Of a stretch of DNA of 64,000 nt, positions 43,681 through 54,978 are shown one piece after another (the first letter of the stretch is position 1; each line of letters starts with the position of its first letter). Both the position numbers and the translations under genes were made by a program. Below the pieces are notes generated by a model. That model was not told the origin of the DNA, made no database searches, and saw nothing but the letters and a program-made list of their open reading frames with translations. Source of the DNA: Reticulascus tulasneorum (Eukaryota; Ascomycota; Sordariomycetes; Glomerellales; Reticulascaceae); assembly GCA_001557505.1 (NCBI GenBank), contig LSAX01000004.1, forward strand, positions 3,348,001 through 3,412,000, read 5' to 3'.

Positions 43681-45902
43681 ATGCCTCCTCTTCATCTCCC
43701 AGCACATGATTGCGAATTCTGCAGACTAGTCATCATTGAGGTGACCCGAGAACAGGCACGGAAATTGTGGAAATTGACATCCAATAAAGGTGACTCGGAG
43801 TTTCTTCCAGCAAACGTCCTCACCAATGCTACTGGATCTGATATCAACCGTGGTGCTGATGCCGGCTGCCCCCTTTTCAGGGCGCTTTACGATGATATCA
43901 CGAAAACGATACCCGAGATCAATGCTGAGCGATTGAAGAACCTGATTTTGTGCGTCTGGGTTCCTCCGATGGCCCCGACCATATCCTTCAGCGTATGGGA
44001 TCAGGCCTCGCAGAAGGGTATGTATTTGACCCAGGGTGGTCGCAATGGCTTTCGAAATGTCGAGCGCGAGGTGTACGCTTATCCATGTACGTAGCTCGAG
44101 CTATTCAAATGCGTTCTGCCAATGGCTGCGAAAATAAATCGCGGTTTCTAATCCATGTCCTGCCAGGTAACAACAGCGCAGGGCAACATATCTTGACGCG
44201 GTCAGTGGAAGATGTTCCTGCGGCATACAATACTCTCCAAGCTTTGGCCTCGTTCATAAAATCTTGTGACGAGACTCATCCCCAGTGCTCCAGAAAGCTA
44301 GATGTGCTGCCTAGCAGGCTTCTCGAGATTCAAGGAGACAGATTGCGCCTTCGACTACGATCGGAGGGCAAGGATTCCAGATTTACTTTCACATTGGGCA
44401 AGCAGACGAGGGGATACAGTCACGATGTGGCCTATGCAGCCCTTAGTTACTGCTGGGGAGGCGAACAAAATCTGAAGTGCACCAAGTCCACGATAAGAGA
44501 ACTCCTCAAGGGCACCAAATACGGCCAGCTACCCTTGACGATCCAAGATGCGGTAACAGTTGCCCGAGCCCTCAGCCTTCGCTACCTTTGGGTCGATTGC
44601 CTGTGCATCATACAGGACGATCCCGCTGACGTCGCCCGCGAAATCAACATCATGCCAAGTATATATAGCAACGCAGTGATCACTATTTGTGCCTCGCGAG
44701 CGAAATCCGTGTATGACGGATTTCTCCACAAGCGGAGACCGTCAGATTGTGTTGCGGATGCAGCTGGGACGATTAAACTTCAGTATAGAGGGGAACATGA
44801 GTACGACGTCGGTTCAGTCTTCCTCATCCAGAGCCGAGAATCTCAAGGTGATCCCCTCGACCGAAGAGGGTGGGCATTCCAAGAACGGTTGCTGTCGCAG
44901 AGGATTGTCGAATTTGGGACTATGAGGACGAAATGGATGTGCCTCGCGACCAAGGCCGAGGATCAGTGTACGGACGGTTGGCGACCGCATAATCTCAGTT
45001 GGTACAGGCATCGAGAGGTGGCACCGATAGAGGAACTCTCGCCCTTATTACAACAAACCATGAACTTATCGGGTTTGCCGGCTCTTGCTTCCGAACTCAA
45101 GGAAAGCAGCCTACGCCGTGCTATCCGCCATTGGTACTCACTTGTGGAAATGTATAGCAGCAAACGCTTGACCTTTCATTCTGACAGGATATCAGCAATA
45201 AGTGGGATTGCGCACAGATATGGCGACGAAACCCGCGACCGGTACCTAGCAGGACTGTGGGAGACGTTATTGTGCCAGGCTCTTCTCTGGCAGATGGCGG
45301 ACGGGGGCGATTGGAAGGATTATTCCCTTACTGAGGAATATACTGGGCCGTCCTGGTCTTGGACAAGTGTTAGTTATCCTGTGAAGTTTCGCCACGCGGC
45401 ATACCCCGATTTCTGGTTTCAAACAGGCCGCTTCGTCGATTATCAGTGCGAGCTCGTGGACCAAGCCTCGATCTATGGCCCCATGGTGCCCCAATCTGCC
45501 AGGCTCAACTACAGCACAAGAGCTGTTTCCGCAAGCCTAGAAGTCAGCGAGAGTTATCAATCTGATAGTATGAACGCTTGCGTTGTCATGCGGAGCAGCA
45601 ATACTTGGAAGGTGCCTATTCGATTGGATCGAAGACCATTGGCAAAGAGGCGTCAAACGCTAGTCGGCACGGAGGTACGACTCCTCGAGGTCATGAACTG
45701 TAACATGACAAACGTGGACGGAATGGTAGTGAGAGACCCAAATTGCTCATTTTGGTATGAAGGCTTGGTTGTCTTATTGGGGCCGTGTGGTGCAAGCTAT
45801 TCTCGGATTGGCACCTTTTCGTGGAGTAACTACGGCAACACATTGAGGGGAGATGCAGATATCTTCTCAGAACACCAGCCGGAGATCATCGACCTCGTTT
45901 AA
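43681..45902 (+). CDS. HET-domain protein, 713 aa
   Basis: Exons 43681-44086 and 44167-45902 join over an 80-nt intron (GTACGT donor, TGCCAG acceptor) to 714 codons. The HET domain (PF06985) spans ~225-375: YAALSYCWGGEQNLK, LPLTIQDAVTVARALSLRYLWVDCLCIIQDD, then MPSIYSNAVITICASRA and FLHKR. GWAFQERLLSQRIVEFG and the GPSWSWTSV block follow, the standard C-terminal features of the long HET subfamily. The N-terminal CEFCRL start and FIKSCDETHPQC just before the HET domain also fit. It likely takes part in non-self recognition or cell-death signalling, though most genomes hold dozens of uncharacterised copies. It differs in subtype from the HET gene at 3.3 kb, so they are not recent duplicates. 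Confidence 0.9.
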
Positions 45903-46410
45903 ATATGAGTTGCAGCGATGTACGGAGTGATTGGAGACATTCTCGTATGCAGTTCAGCGCAACTGTAACATATCATCACCGCGTATGCCGAATGATCGTG
46001 CACATATACTTTCACGTAAAGTCAAGGTCTATAGATTGTTTTTCAGCCCTCAAATAAGGCTCGACAGTTATACCACTTTGATCACTTTGATTTCAAAGTG
46101 TCACAAGAACAAACATATAGGGGCTGGGCAGGGCTGATCAGGGCTGATAATAGCTGATAGAGAGGCGAGCCAGTGTTCAGCCGTGATAGAATTTGGCTTA
46201 TTGACACTAACCTCAAACCTGCCCGTCTTTTTAAGATATAACACCGTTCTACAGAGTTGAGCCGTGTTGAAATGGACCTAAAAGCGGCTATTAACGCAAT
46301 CCCAACTCGCAGTGGTTGGGGGACATGATACCAACGTCCACCAGACTTAATCACATTGAGTTCCTCAATTTGTCTAAAAAGGAAAGACCAGTGTCTCTGC
46401 TGCACGTGTC
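45903..46410. other. Intergenic between convergent genes
   Basis: This is the 3' flanks of the HET gene and the metallophosphoesterase. It holds a short run of GGGCTGATAA-like repeats around 46120-46160. No gene is seen. Confidence 0.45.
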
Positions 46411-47714
46411 TTATTGGTCATTCGGTGTCTTAGTTTTATCGTTAGGCGTTGACGGATACCAATCCTCCCCATACGTCGTGTTCAGATTAACTCCACCAAC
46501 CATAACACCAGTCTCAAGCCGGATATACGTTTCAAGCTCTCCTTTTCTCAAATCGTCCAATCTTACCATGAGCTGGCGCGAACCACGGATCCAGCTCCCA
46601 TAGCCGTTGTAACCCGAACGCTGACCGAAGCAGAGGTAAATTCCGTTACCTTCAACTGGCACCTTCCCCTCCAAGTCGCCATTCCATTGAGAGCACCACG
46701 AGGTGCCGTGGTCGTGGCCGGAGAACACTGCCAGTAGTCCTACTGTGGTGGTAAGGGCCTCCATGAAAGGCAGATCCTGACCTCCGTACTCGCAGCCTTC
46801 TGTGCCGTTGGCGCACCAATTTTGCGACTGTTGTCCTATCAGGCGGTCGTCACTAATGCCGGGTTGGTAATTGGGGTCAACCCCGACATCGCGTGCTGAT
46901 CGCGAAGCATTGGTGGGGATGTGGACAAAAGCGAGTGAGGGGATGATTCTCTGGTAGCGATTGGCGAGCTTAGAATTGGTCTCTTTGAACCACTCCACAA
47001 CGCTGATATCGACCCAGTTCGGAAGCGTAACTCGGCTGCCGTCCGGCTTGGTCTTCTGGAAGAACACACCACCACGGCTATCAAAAAACCAGAGAATGAG
47101 CTCTGGGGAGCAATCACAGGAGGCACAGTCTGCTGCATAAACCGGGAGATAATAGTTGGATGTGCCAGCAAGAGGATCGAAAACCATCTTGCGAGTACGG
47201 CAGTTTGACCATCTCCGCTCATGTATGAGCATAGCATCCGTATCGAGATTGAACGCATGGTCATGGTTACCATAGGTAGATGCCCAGGGAAGACCACGAT
47301 CCACAAACGGTTGAACGATTGTATCAAGGTAATCTGTACTGTTATGCAGGAGGAGGTTATCGCCGGTGATTATGTCGCCGTTCAGCACCACCAAGTCCGG
47401 GTCTTCGTCTTCGAGGACCCAGTTCAATACTTTCATAGTATACTCATCATGATCTGGTCCCCACGACATCGAAGCGCCTGTGACAAATTGAGCGACCAAT
47501 GTTTCGTTCAACGGATACAGTGATTAAACATACCCTCTCCCATATGCAGATCTTCGAAGATAGAGATCTGGAAGAGACCATTTTCTTGAAATTGGAGGGG
47601 CCCGACCAGCTTGCTGCGGCTGACACTATTGATCTGGCCCCGATGCAATGCCTTTGCCGCTGCCTGGTGAGACAGACCAGCAACAAAGACGGCGCCAAAT
47701 GCGTAAGATAGCAT
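46411..47714 (-). CDS. Secreted calcineurin-like metallophosphoesterase (DCR2-like), 415 aa
   Basis: Exons 47714-47534 and 47477-46411 join over a 56-nt intron (GTATGT..CACAG) to 416 codons. The intron lies right after the first metal motif. I chose the ATG at 47714 because it opens a signal peptide (MLSYAFGAVFVAGLSHQAAA). Metallophosphoesterase motifs run in order: FEDLHMGEG (Asp55, His57), LNGDIITGDN (Asp95), YGNHDH (130-134), FVHIPTN and SGHDHG. The layout resembles yeast Dcr2 and related purple-acid-type phosphatases of fungi. It should hydrolyse phosphate esters with two metal ions; the signal peptide and several Asn-Xaa-Ser/Thr sites imply a secreted or vacuolar enzyme. The substrate is not deducible. 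Confidence 0.9.
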
Positions 47715-48625
47715 CTCTAGCAAGTCAGAACGGGTAGTGTAAGTGTTGTCTAGGTTTGTGACTGGGATATAGAGGAGGCATCAGAAGCCATGGGGGATTC
47801 TTCATCTTATATATCATGTTCTCTGAGACATCACTGGAGCTCCCCGCTAAAGGTGGCCTGTGAATCCATGTCTGCGGGGCGCAAAGGATATATAGTTGCA
47901 GTGCTCTCTATGCGAGCTCCATTCTCGAGGGCAAGAACCAGTCGTGTTACTGACCAAAGCAACGTGTCGGCGTAGAGTAGCAGAAGCTATGCTCGGTAGC
48001 CGGGATCTGCAACTCCATTTCTTGAATCCTAAATTTACAGGGCCAGAAGAATGGAGCTGGAAGTCTTGCGACTGGTTCATTCTTGAGGTGTGGAATTAAG
48101 CTAGTCCGGTTCTAGAAGCTCAACGGGAATTCATAGCTAGAACGCTCAAGTTAGTTGCACCTCAGTCTGCCATCTCTTGGCCTTCCAGCCCACGTGGGCT
48201 CTCATCGCTTTGGTCAGGTTGACACTCAAGTTAATTACCAGCCATCTGCCATAAGCGGGGCTTCTGTTACTAGCAAAGGGTATGGACCAAGGTGTGCGAA
48301 TGATATCTACATGGAAGACATTTTACTATGGTGGGATTGCCATAAGACAGCCAATACCAACACCGCAGGACACCCTCCATATGTAGATGAATAAGGTCTA
48401 AGAGATAGCATAGTAGGGAGGGGCGATATTCTCTACAATACTTTCGAAACTTGTGGCTAAGGATGGCCAAATCACGGCTGCATGTGTAAGCGATCCCGTA
48501 AAGAGAGGTAGGAACTGTCACTGTACACTTGCTGTTTGCAAACCGACTGTATTTTCAGCATCCGCCAATCGAATATAGAGCGCATCACCGTCGCTGCTCC
48601 TAAATAAATATTACAATGAACGCTT
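47715..48625. other. Intergenic, no gene seen
   Basis: This is the promoter of the metallophosphoesterase and the DNA before the HET pseudogene. I looked for the missing N-terminal HET domain of that pseudogene here and did not find it. Confidence 0.4.
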
Positions 48626-49411
48626 ATGGGTGGTCCGAGAAGCAGCAGTCTCACGCGAAGTCATGATCCATGCGGTCCATATTTCTTCGACCTGAAAGAA
48701 ATTGCTGCAGAGTACGGTCTTATGTGGACATTGAATGTCCCGGTAATGAATAACTTATCGACTCACTTCAAGTCTGTGTTGGCCGAGCGCGTCAAGCAGA
48801 GAAGTGGCCAACAATAAAGTCTGTTCGCGTTGGTCATCAGACACTGGCTCAGAGATTGCAAACACCCACAGGACAAGATATATGCCCTACGTGGTCTCGC
48901 AAGCGATGTGACTTCCGCCATGGGTTCCGGACTGGCGCGTTTTCGGGAATTTCACCCTGGTGTATCGTCGCCCGGAGGCTCATCCGGACCTAGGGCCCTG
49001 TACTGTACTCTTTACGGCATCAGGAAGCACATCTACGGACCCTGAGTTCAGCGAGGGTGGATGTCGAGTGCGATTGCATGGCCATGTCTTGGACAAGATC
49101 ATTGATGTTGGTGACATTCGTCCCAGAACCCGTACCGTTCGCAAAGCAGTGGCCCATTTCGGCATCGCGTCCCAGCGTGAACAGGAGGATGGTCCGAACC
49201 GAAAGTGGCTACTTGGGTCTTGTTTACGGGCAGACGCAGGTCGGCGACAAGATTGCTCTTTTCCGAGGAGGACTGTTCCGCTTGTCATTCGAGAGCAAGG
49301 AGAGGAGTAGCGTGTGCCGGAGATGGCCATGTACACAGCATAATGACGTGCGAGAAGTTCGACGACGATAAATGCGAACCTTTCTGGTTTTGCTTACATG
49401 CAACATCATAA
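48626..49411 (+). pseudogene. Degenerate HET-domain gene fragment
   Basis: Pieces of the middle and C-terminal parts of a HET protein occur in order but in shifting frames. CKHPQDKIYALRGLASD (~48857) is preceded by an in-frame TAA at 48815. Then PPWVPDWRVFGNFTLVYRRPE (~48920) occurs in another frame, and FTASGSTSTDPEFSEGG with RLHGHVLDKIIDVG (~49015-49110) in that frame. SGYLGLVYGQTQVGDKIALFRGG (~49205) is in a third, and GDGHVHSIMTCEKFDDD (~49320) in yet another. All are familiar landmarks of HET proteins. The HET domain proper (SYCWG, DxxCINQ) is absent. At least three frameshifts and one stop make it a pseudogene; an intron-rich real gene is unlikely because the breaks lack splice signals. 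Confidence 0.75.
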
Positions 49412-51361
49412 GCATTATTTGCGTGTCGTATGATGTAAACCCATCTGGCGGACGTTGCACTAAGCGTAAGAAAACAGTCTAAGTGGTTTGAGTCACAATG
49501 CCTGTTTTGAGATTTTGGACGGAAGGACTACGCCAGCATCTACGATCAAAAGAGGGACATAGACATCGAAAGAGACATCTCACGAGAAATAAAGTACGAT
49601 AATGTCCCTTCACCAAAGCCGCTGCTTTAGTTCTTGCCACGATGATGGAAGGGTCCTCCAACAAAACCATGGTCTAGGAGATGAAAAGAATGGCCTAAAA
49701 TACCAACTCGGGCGATTAGCAACGTATGTACATACATAAATATAGCAGAATGGTAGAGTTCATACCAGAATTTACCTCTCGTTGACATGAAACAAGGCAG
49801 TCTTAAGCTATTGGCAGCGCTAGAAGTTATCGCGTAACGGGCATCCACGACTGACTCATGGACCCGAGGCCAAGACGTAATATCGGTGCACTGCCCGGTC
49901 AACGCCTCTGGTTTGATGTATATCGGCTATGTAGGCCTTGACTGACAATCCCACTTCCGATTCTAATCGGGCATATCGGACGAAACGCGGTAATGGCAAC
50001 TTTTTTTGCGCCACAGTATGCAAACGAGCATTGGGGTGATTGATTCCAGCAAGTACGTCCGTACTTCGTACTCAAGATGGGAGCGAACGGGGCTTGTCTT
50101 CTCATAAGTGCCTTTTAGTGGCAATTTTGACCAGGGGGTTTGAACCCCCACATGCCGGCGCATGCAGAGTTTGTCAACGCGCAAGGTGGAAAACGTGATT
50201 GATCAAGTGCGGTACCCGATGTCTCTTGGCGAAGTCAAATGCATCTGAATATGGCGTCTGTTTCGGGGGACAAGGCCATCGAACGGGCAATCTCCGAGGA
50301 AATTGAGTAGATTTTTTTTTAGCGTTATACTACCATCGGACGGTTCTTCCTGTTAACAACAAGCGTTGCCTGCGCTAATTCTGGTTCTCGGAAGCCAATT
50401 GTATGTAGCTGTTGTGAGGCGACTCTGCGCCAACTCAATAATAGCCAGACAGGACAGTCTTGGAGAGCTCAGCTGCCGACCGTGTCGTGAATGAATCCGG
50501 ATGCTCTATTACGGTGAGGGGTGACACGAGAGCAACGTGGAGCCAATAATCCGAAGTCGGCTTGCCATCTGTGCGTCTACGGTGAACCCAGTGACTTGCG
50601 CCATCCCAACGTCCGCGAATCGCAAGGGGTCAAGCAGCAGGGCAAGGCTTTTCTAGTCTGATGATCTGATAAGATATCGGAACACCTTAGCTCGCCGAAG
50701 AAGGATTCATGCAGCAGTGGGTGGGGAGCATGAGCCAATGTGCTTGGCGAGAAAAGCTTAGTTCGAGGCCTGAGATCCCTGGAACCGCTAGTGCTGTCAG
50801 TCGCCAACACTGATTGGAGTGATGGAAAAATGTTTCTTCATGTGGCCCACATGGACTCAACGCCGCCTGCTATCACGGAGAGGGTACCGACATGTTTGGC
50901 GCTGGTACAAAGTTTATAGCTAAGAAAACTCGTCAATGGTTTCGTAATCGTGTGGATTCAGTTGTGAAAATCGGAAAAAATTGCGGACGGCGAGGCTCCA
51001 CTCATTGTCAAGCCTTTCCGAGAGTTATCAATCTGATCACGGTTTTACTTGGGAGATCACAGCAAGATTAGTCGGCAAAGCCGGCAGTTTGTTGCCACGA
51101 GAGTGGTAAGCTATCCCAAGCATGTTGCAAAGGACCCCTACTCCCCGGTACCCAGGTTTGTTGTTTCTCGTAACCTGAATGCATCTCTTCCCTGCACGCC
51201 CCCCACCACACCTGCAAGACCCTGTCAATCCTCTGGCGTATATTTAGTATCTCGGTCCCCTCTGTCCACCCTGCCTGCGGTGGTGAGGGGTTTCCTTTTG
51301 TCTCCAGGCATTCTACCTCATTACTTCCACCATTCTGGGCAAGCAATTGCGCTCGAGAACC
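49412..51361. other. Long intergenic stretch with iron-GATA-like site
   Basis: About 1.95 kb separates the HET pseudogene from the siderophore transporter. It contains the 17-bp element at 50660-50676, listed separately. A GC-rich hairpin at 50134-50149 (GGGGGTTTGAACCCCC) looks like a tRNA T-arm but has no matching cloverleaf. A run of nine T at ~50311 lies in an otherwise ordinary stretch. No coding frame of a known family is seen. Confidence 0.45.
50660..50676 (+). promoter_or_regulatory. Putative iron-responsive GATA-factor site before siderophore transporter
   Basis: GATGATCTGATAAGATA is identical over 17 bases to the element upstream of the ferric reductase (22079-22095, minus strand). 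It includes ATCTGATAA. It lies 686 bp before the transporter start, in the same orientation relative to the gene, with no other gene between. Iron-replete repression by a SreA-type GATA factor is the expected effect. Confidence 0.6.
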
Positions 51362-53298
51362 ATGGCTTCAGACCACGAAACACCAATCCAGCCCGCGCAG
51401 GTAGCTGAGGCAGAGCTGCCTCAGAAGAACCTCCAGCCGACAGAAAAGCCCAACAATGGCGAGAACGAAATCCAGGCCGCTGCCGCTCCAGGTGACGATG
51501 GAATATGGGAAGACGAGAAGCTTGCGCCCGATGCCAATGCGCAGCATGGCGTGCAGTCTGCTGAGGCTATGACGATGACATGGAACAAGACGAGTCTTAT
51601 CATCTCTTACGTTTGGTGAGTCCTGCAGCTTCGTCCCGGTGCCCCATGCTGGATGTTGTGCGACTAACAGCCTCGTAGCTTCTGGCTCTTGTATCTCACC
51701 ACAGCCTTCCAGTACTCTGTCACGGCCAATTTGACGGCATACGTCGTCAGCGACTTCGAGGCGCATTCGCTCATACCCACCATCTCTATCGTATCCAGCG
51801 TTATGGCCGGCGCAGCCTACCTGCCGATCGCCAAGCTCCTCGACATCTGGGGCCGCCCACTCGGATTCGCATCCATGGTCACGCTGGCGACCCTCGGCAT
51901 AATTCTTATGGCCGCTTGTCAGGACATATACACCTACTGCGCCGCCCAGGTCTTTTACTCCATTGGATTTGGTGGCATGATCTACAGCGTCGATGTCATG
52001 ACTGCTGACTCGTCCTCGCTCAAGGACCGAGGATTGGCTTTTGCCTTGACTTCTTCGCCCTACATCATCACCGCATTCGCCGGTCCCAAAGCCGCTGAGG
52101 GTTTCTATGAAGAAAATTGGCGATGGGGATTCGGCGTATGGGCAATCGTGCTACCGGTTGTGGCTTCGCCCCTGTTTGTCACGATGCTGTTGGCTCAGAA
52201 CAAAGCGAAGAAGCTAGGACTTATCAAGAAACAAGAGAGTGGGAGGACATGGTGGCAGAGCATTGTCTACTATGCCATCGAATTCGATCGTGAGTTGTCT
52301 CATCGTTCTGCTTGCGGGACACCTTCTATTTATACAATTCCTCGTTACTAACGCATGGCTTGTCAGTTCTCGGTGTTTTTCTACTCGCCGCCGGGCTGGT
52401 CCTCTTTCTTCTGCCGTTCTCGATCGCTCAATCAGCTGGCGATGAATGGCGTTCTGCTCATATCATTGCCATGCTTGTGCTAGGTATTGCCTGCCTCATC
52501 GCCTTCGTTGTCTGCGAAAAATGGGTTGTACCCAAACCTTTCCTACCATACGATCTTCTCCTTAGCCGTACCATCATTGGCGCATGTCTTCTAGACGCCA
52601 CATATCAGATTGCGTATTACTGTTGGAACAGCTACTTCAGCTCTTACCTTCAGGTTGTATATGGTCTTTCGATCTCCAATGCGGGCTACATTGGTGGCAT
52701 CTTTGATGTCGTCGCCGGAATCTGGCTGTTTGTGGTCGGGTTCCTCATCAAGTTTACCGGCACTTTCCGCTGGCTCTTGATGATTGCTGTCCCCATGTAT
52801 ATCCTTTTCGTTGGGCTGCTGATTCACTTCCGTCAGCCGAATACGGGGATTGGGTACATCATCATGTGCGAGATTTTCATCGCGTTCGGAGGCGGAACTA
52901 TGATCATTTGCCAGCAAGTTGCCGTAATGGCCGCTGTAGACCATCAGCGTGTGGCTGCAGCACTGGCTCTGCTCGGATTGTTCGGCTACATGGGCGGTGC
53001 GGTTGGAAACAGTATCTCAGGCGCCATCTGGACGAACACTCTACCAAGCGCACTGCAGAAGTATCTACCCGCCGATGCTCTCGAAAGCTGGGAGTCAATC
53101 TATGAGGATCTTGAGCTTCAACTGAGCTATCCCATGGGTAGCGAGGTACGCGACGCAATAATCAAGGCTTATGCTGAGGCGCAGACACGTATGTTGACAG
53201 CAGGAACGGCAATCATGGTGTTGGGACTTATTTCGGTGTTTGTCATAAAGAACATCAAGGTCTCTGAGATCCAGCAGGTTAAGGGAATGCTGTTCTGA
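51362..53298 (+). CDS. Siderophore-iron transporter (MFS, SIT/ARN family), 598 aa
   Basis: Three exons (51362-51615, 51679-52289, 52367-53298) give 599 codons. The polar N-terminus (~75 residues) precedes about 14 hydrophobic helices. Family landmarks include TAFQYSVTANLTAYVVSDFEAH, the LDIWGRPLGF loop after helix 2, VFYSIGFGGMIYSVDVMTAD, the TYQIAYYCWNSYFSSYLQVVYG helix, FGGGTMIICQQVAVMAAVDHQRVAAALALL and FGYMGGAVGNSISGAIWT. SIT transporters import ferric siderophores at the plasma membrane with proton symport. Which siderophore cannot be read. The 17-bp GATA element upstream links it to the ferric reductase at 21 kb. No siderophore synthetase gene is in the window. Confidence 0.93.
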
Positions 53299-54099
53299 GA
53301 AGGAACTAATGCAGAATAACTTCCAGCGAAGTCTAGAAGAGAACTAGTTACCCAGCCGTATTAATTTATCAAAAAAACGTTGGTTTTCGCACATCCAGCA
53401 ACATGATTACGTTCTCCTCCAGCCTTTGCAGGTGCCGACACCATCATATATGTGGAGTGAGAATGTGGGGGAGTTGCCAAGGGCCGAAATTAGACATTGT
53501 AACGCCGTGTAAAGAAGTTTGAATAAACAATCTAGTATCTGTAAGTTAGTGGAGTGCATTCTATCGAAGAAACCACATACTCGGCCCAGTGGTCCAGACT
53601 TAGGCAGTAAGTTTCATGGCGTGACCCCACGCTGAAAGAGGTGTGGGCCATTCGTTGCTTCGCTTCTAACGAGCGATTCGATCAGCAGTGCTCTGTTACT
53701 ACTGAAATAGGGCTGGGGTTGTTTCTATGGGCCTGGCAAATGTATATTCGGACACTAATATCCAGTTGCTTTTATCCCGAGAGTGGGTTTCGGAGGCACT
53801 ACTTTTCTTCCGTTTGAGATTACCCAAACAACTGTTCAGGGACCACCGAAATGCACCAGCGCTCTCGAATTCAGCCGTTCAAATATCTTCAATTGATCCG
53901 CCATGGACCTTGATATTGCCAAGATCTGCGGGGAAAGGCGAGCACGCAAAAGTCTTCATATTTTAATGTTGCGTGTCTCCTTCATGGCGATTCCATTTGT
54001 TTTCTAGTTTCCAGAAGCAGTACTCACATTGCCTCTTACTGAACACTGGCCGCACCGGAGTCTTGTTCCTGAAGCATCCCCACCAATCAGACGTCAAAG
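53299..54099. other. Intergenic, no gene seen
   Basis: This is the 3' flank of the transporter and the promoter of the propeller gene. Frames are short and carry no domain. Confidence 0.45.
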
Positions 54100-54978
54100 A
54101 TGGTTCAGCTATCATCTCTCTTGGGCGCTTTGCCCTTTGTTCTCTCATTTCCGAGCCTCGTGTCCGCAGCTGTAGTTGACCGTCGCCAAACCGCGGGCAC
54201 TCAGGTCGTGCGCCTCGCCTCCATCGAGAACGTCGCCGTCCGCCCGAATGGAGAGATCCTGGCAACCAACATGAACAGCGCAAATCTGTATACGATAGAC
54301 CCAGCTGCTAAGACACAAAAAACGGCCCTAGCGGTTAGCGGAGCCACTGGACTAAGCGGGATCGGGGAGTTTGCCCCAGATGTGTTTGCCGTGATCGGTG
54401 GCAAGGGGATATACAAAGTTGATTTCACGGGCGGATCTCCAAAGTCAACACTCATCAAGACCATCACGGAAGCCAATAACCTGAACGGTCTAGCGGTGCT
54501 CAACAACGAGACAGTATTGGTTGCGGATGCTGGAAAGGGCAACGTCCTTCGATTCAATGTCATCACTGGCGCATACTCAGAGGCCATATCGGATCCCACT
54601 ATGCTTCCATCAGGTGGCATTCCGTTCGGCATCGATGGCATCAAATATAAGGACGGTGTTGTATGGTACACCAACATTTTCCGGAACAGCTTCCACAAGG
54701 TCCCCGTCGACGCCACTGGCAAGGCAACTGGCCCGGTCACCACCCTCTGGACCAATCTTATGGGAGACGATCTCTGCTTCGGACCAAATGGCAAGCTTTA
54801 CATTGCAACAAATGGCAGAAACTCTGTCGTTGAGGTTGATCCGGCTGTTGGGACCCCCAAAGTTATTGCTACGGTTCAGGGCTCTACTGCTTGCGCATTT
54901 GGACGCACTGAGAAGGACAAGAATGTTCTTTATGTTGGGGCTGGCCAGGGTGTTTACTCTGTTTCTGTTACCTTGTAA
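54100..54978 (+). CDS. Secreted SMP-30/gluconolactonase-like beta-propeller, 292 aa
   Basis: A single exon with a signal peptide (MVQLSSLLGALPFVLSFPSLVSAA) followed by a dibasic-like DRRQT. Six propeller repeats can be followed through recurring segments such as ENVAVRPNGEILATNMNSANLYTIDP, LNGLAVLNNETVLVADAGKGNVLRF, PFGIDGIKYKDGVVWYTNIFRNSFHKVPV and DLCFGPNGKLYIATNGRNSVVEVDP. Classic SMP-30 proteins are lactonases with a metal site, but this fungal group is diverse. Some secreted members of similar layout are reported to catalyse hetero-Diels-Alder or related steps in fungal natural-product pathways. No biosynthetic gene is adjacent, so that role is speculation. It is single-copy here and well formed. 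Confidence 0.82.
   Translation: MVQLSSLLGALPFVLSFPSLVSAAVVDRRQTAGTQVVRLASIENVAVRPNGEILATNMNSANLYTIDPAAKTQKTALAVSGATGLSGIGEFAPDVFAVIGGKGIYKVDFTGGSPKSTLIKTITEANNLNGLAVLNNETVLVADAGKGNVLRFNVITGAYSEAISDPTMLPSGGIPFGIDGIKYKDGVVWYTNIFRNSFHKVPVDATGKATGPVTTLWTNLMGDDLCFGPNGKLYIATNGRNSVVEVDPAVGTPKVIATVQGSTACAFGRTEKDKNVLYVGAGQGVYSVSVTL

Noticed and set aside
50134..50149. GGGGGTTTGAACCCCC, like a tRNA T-arm
   Set aside because: Tested on both strands: no matching acceptor stem, D-arm or anticodon arm at the needed distances. It is a simple GC hairpin.
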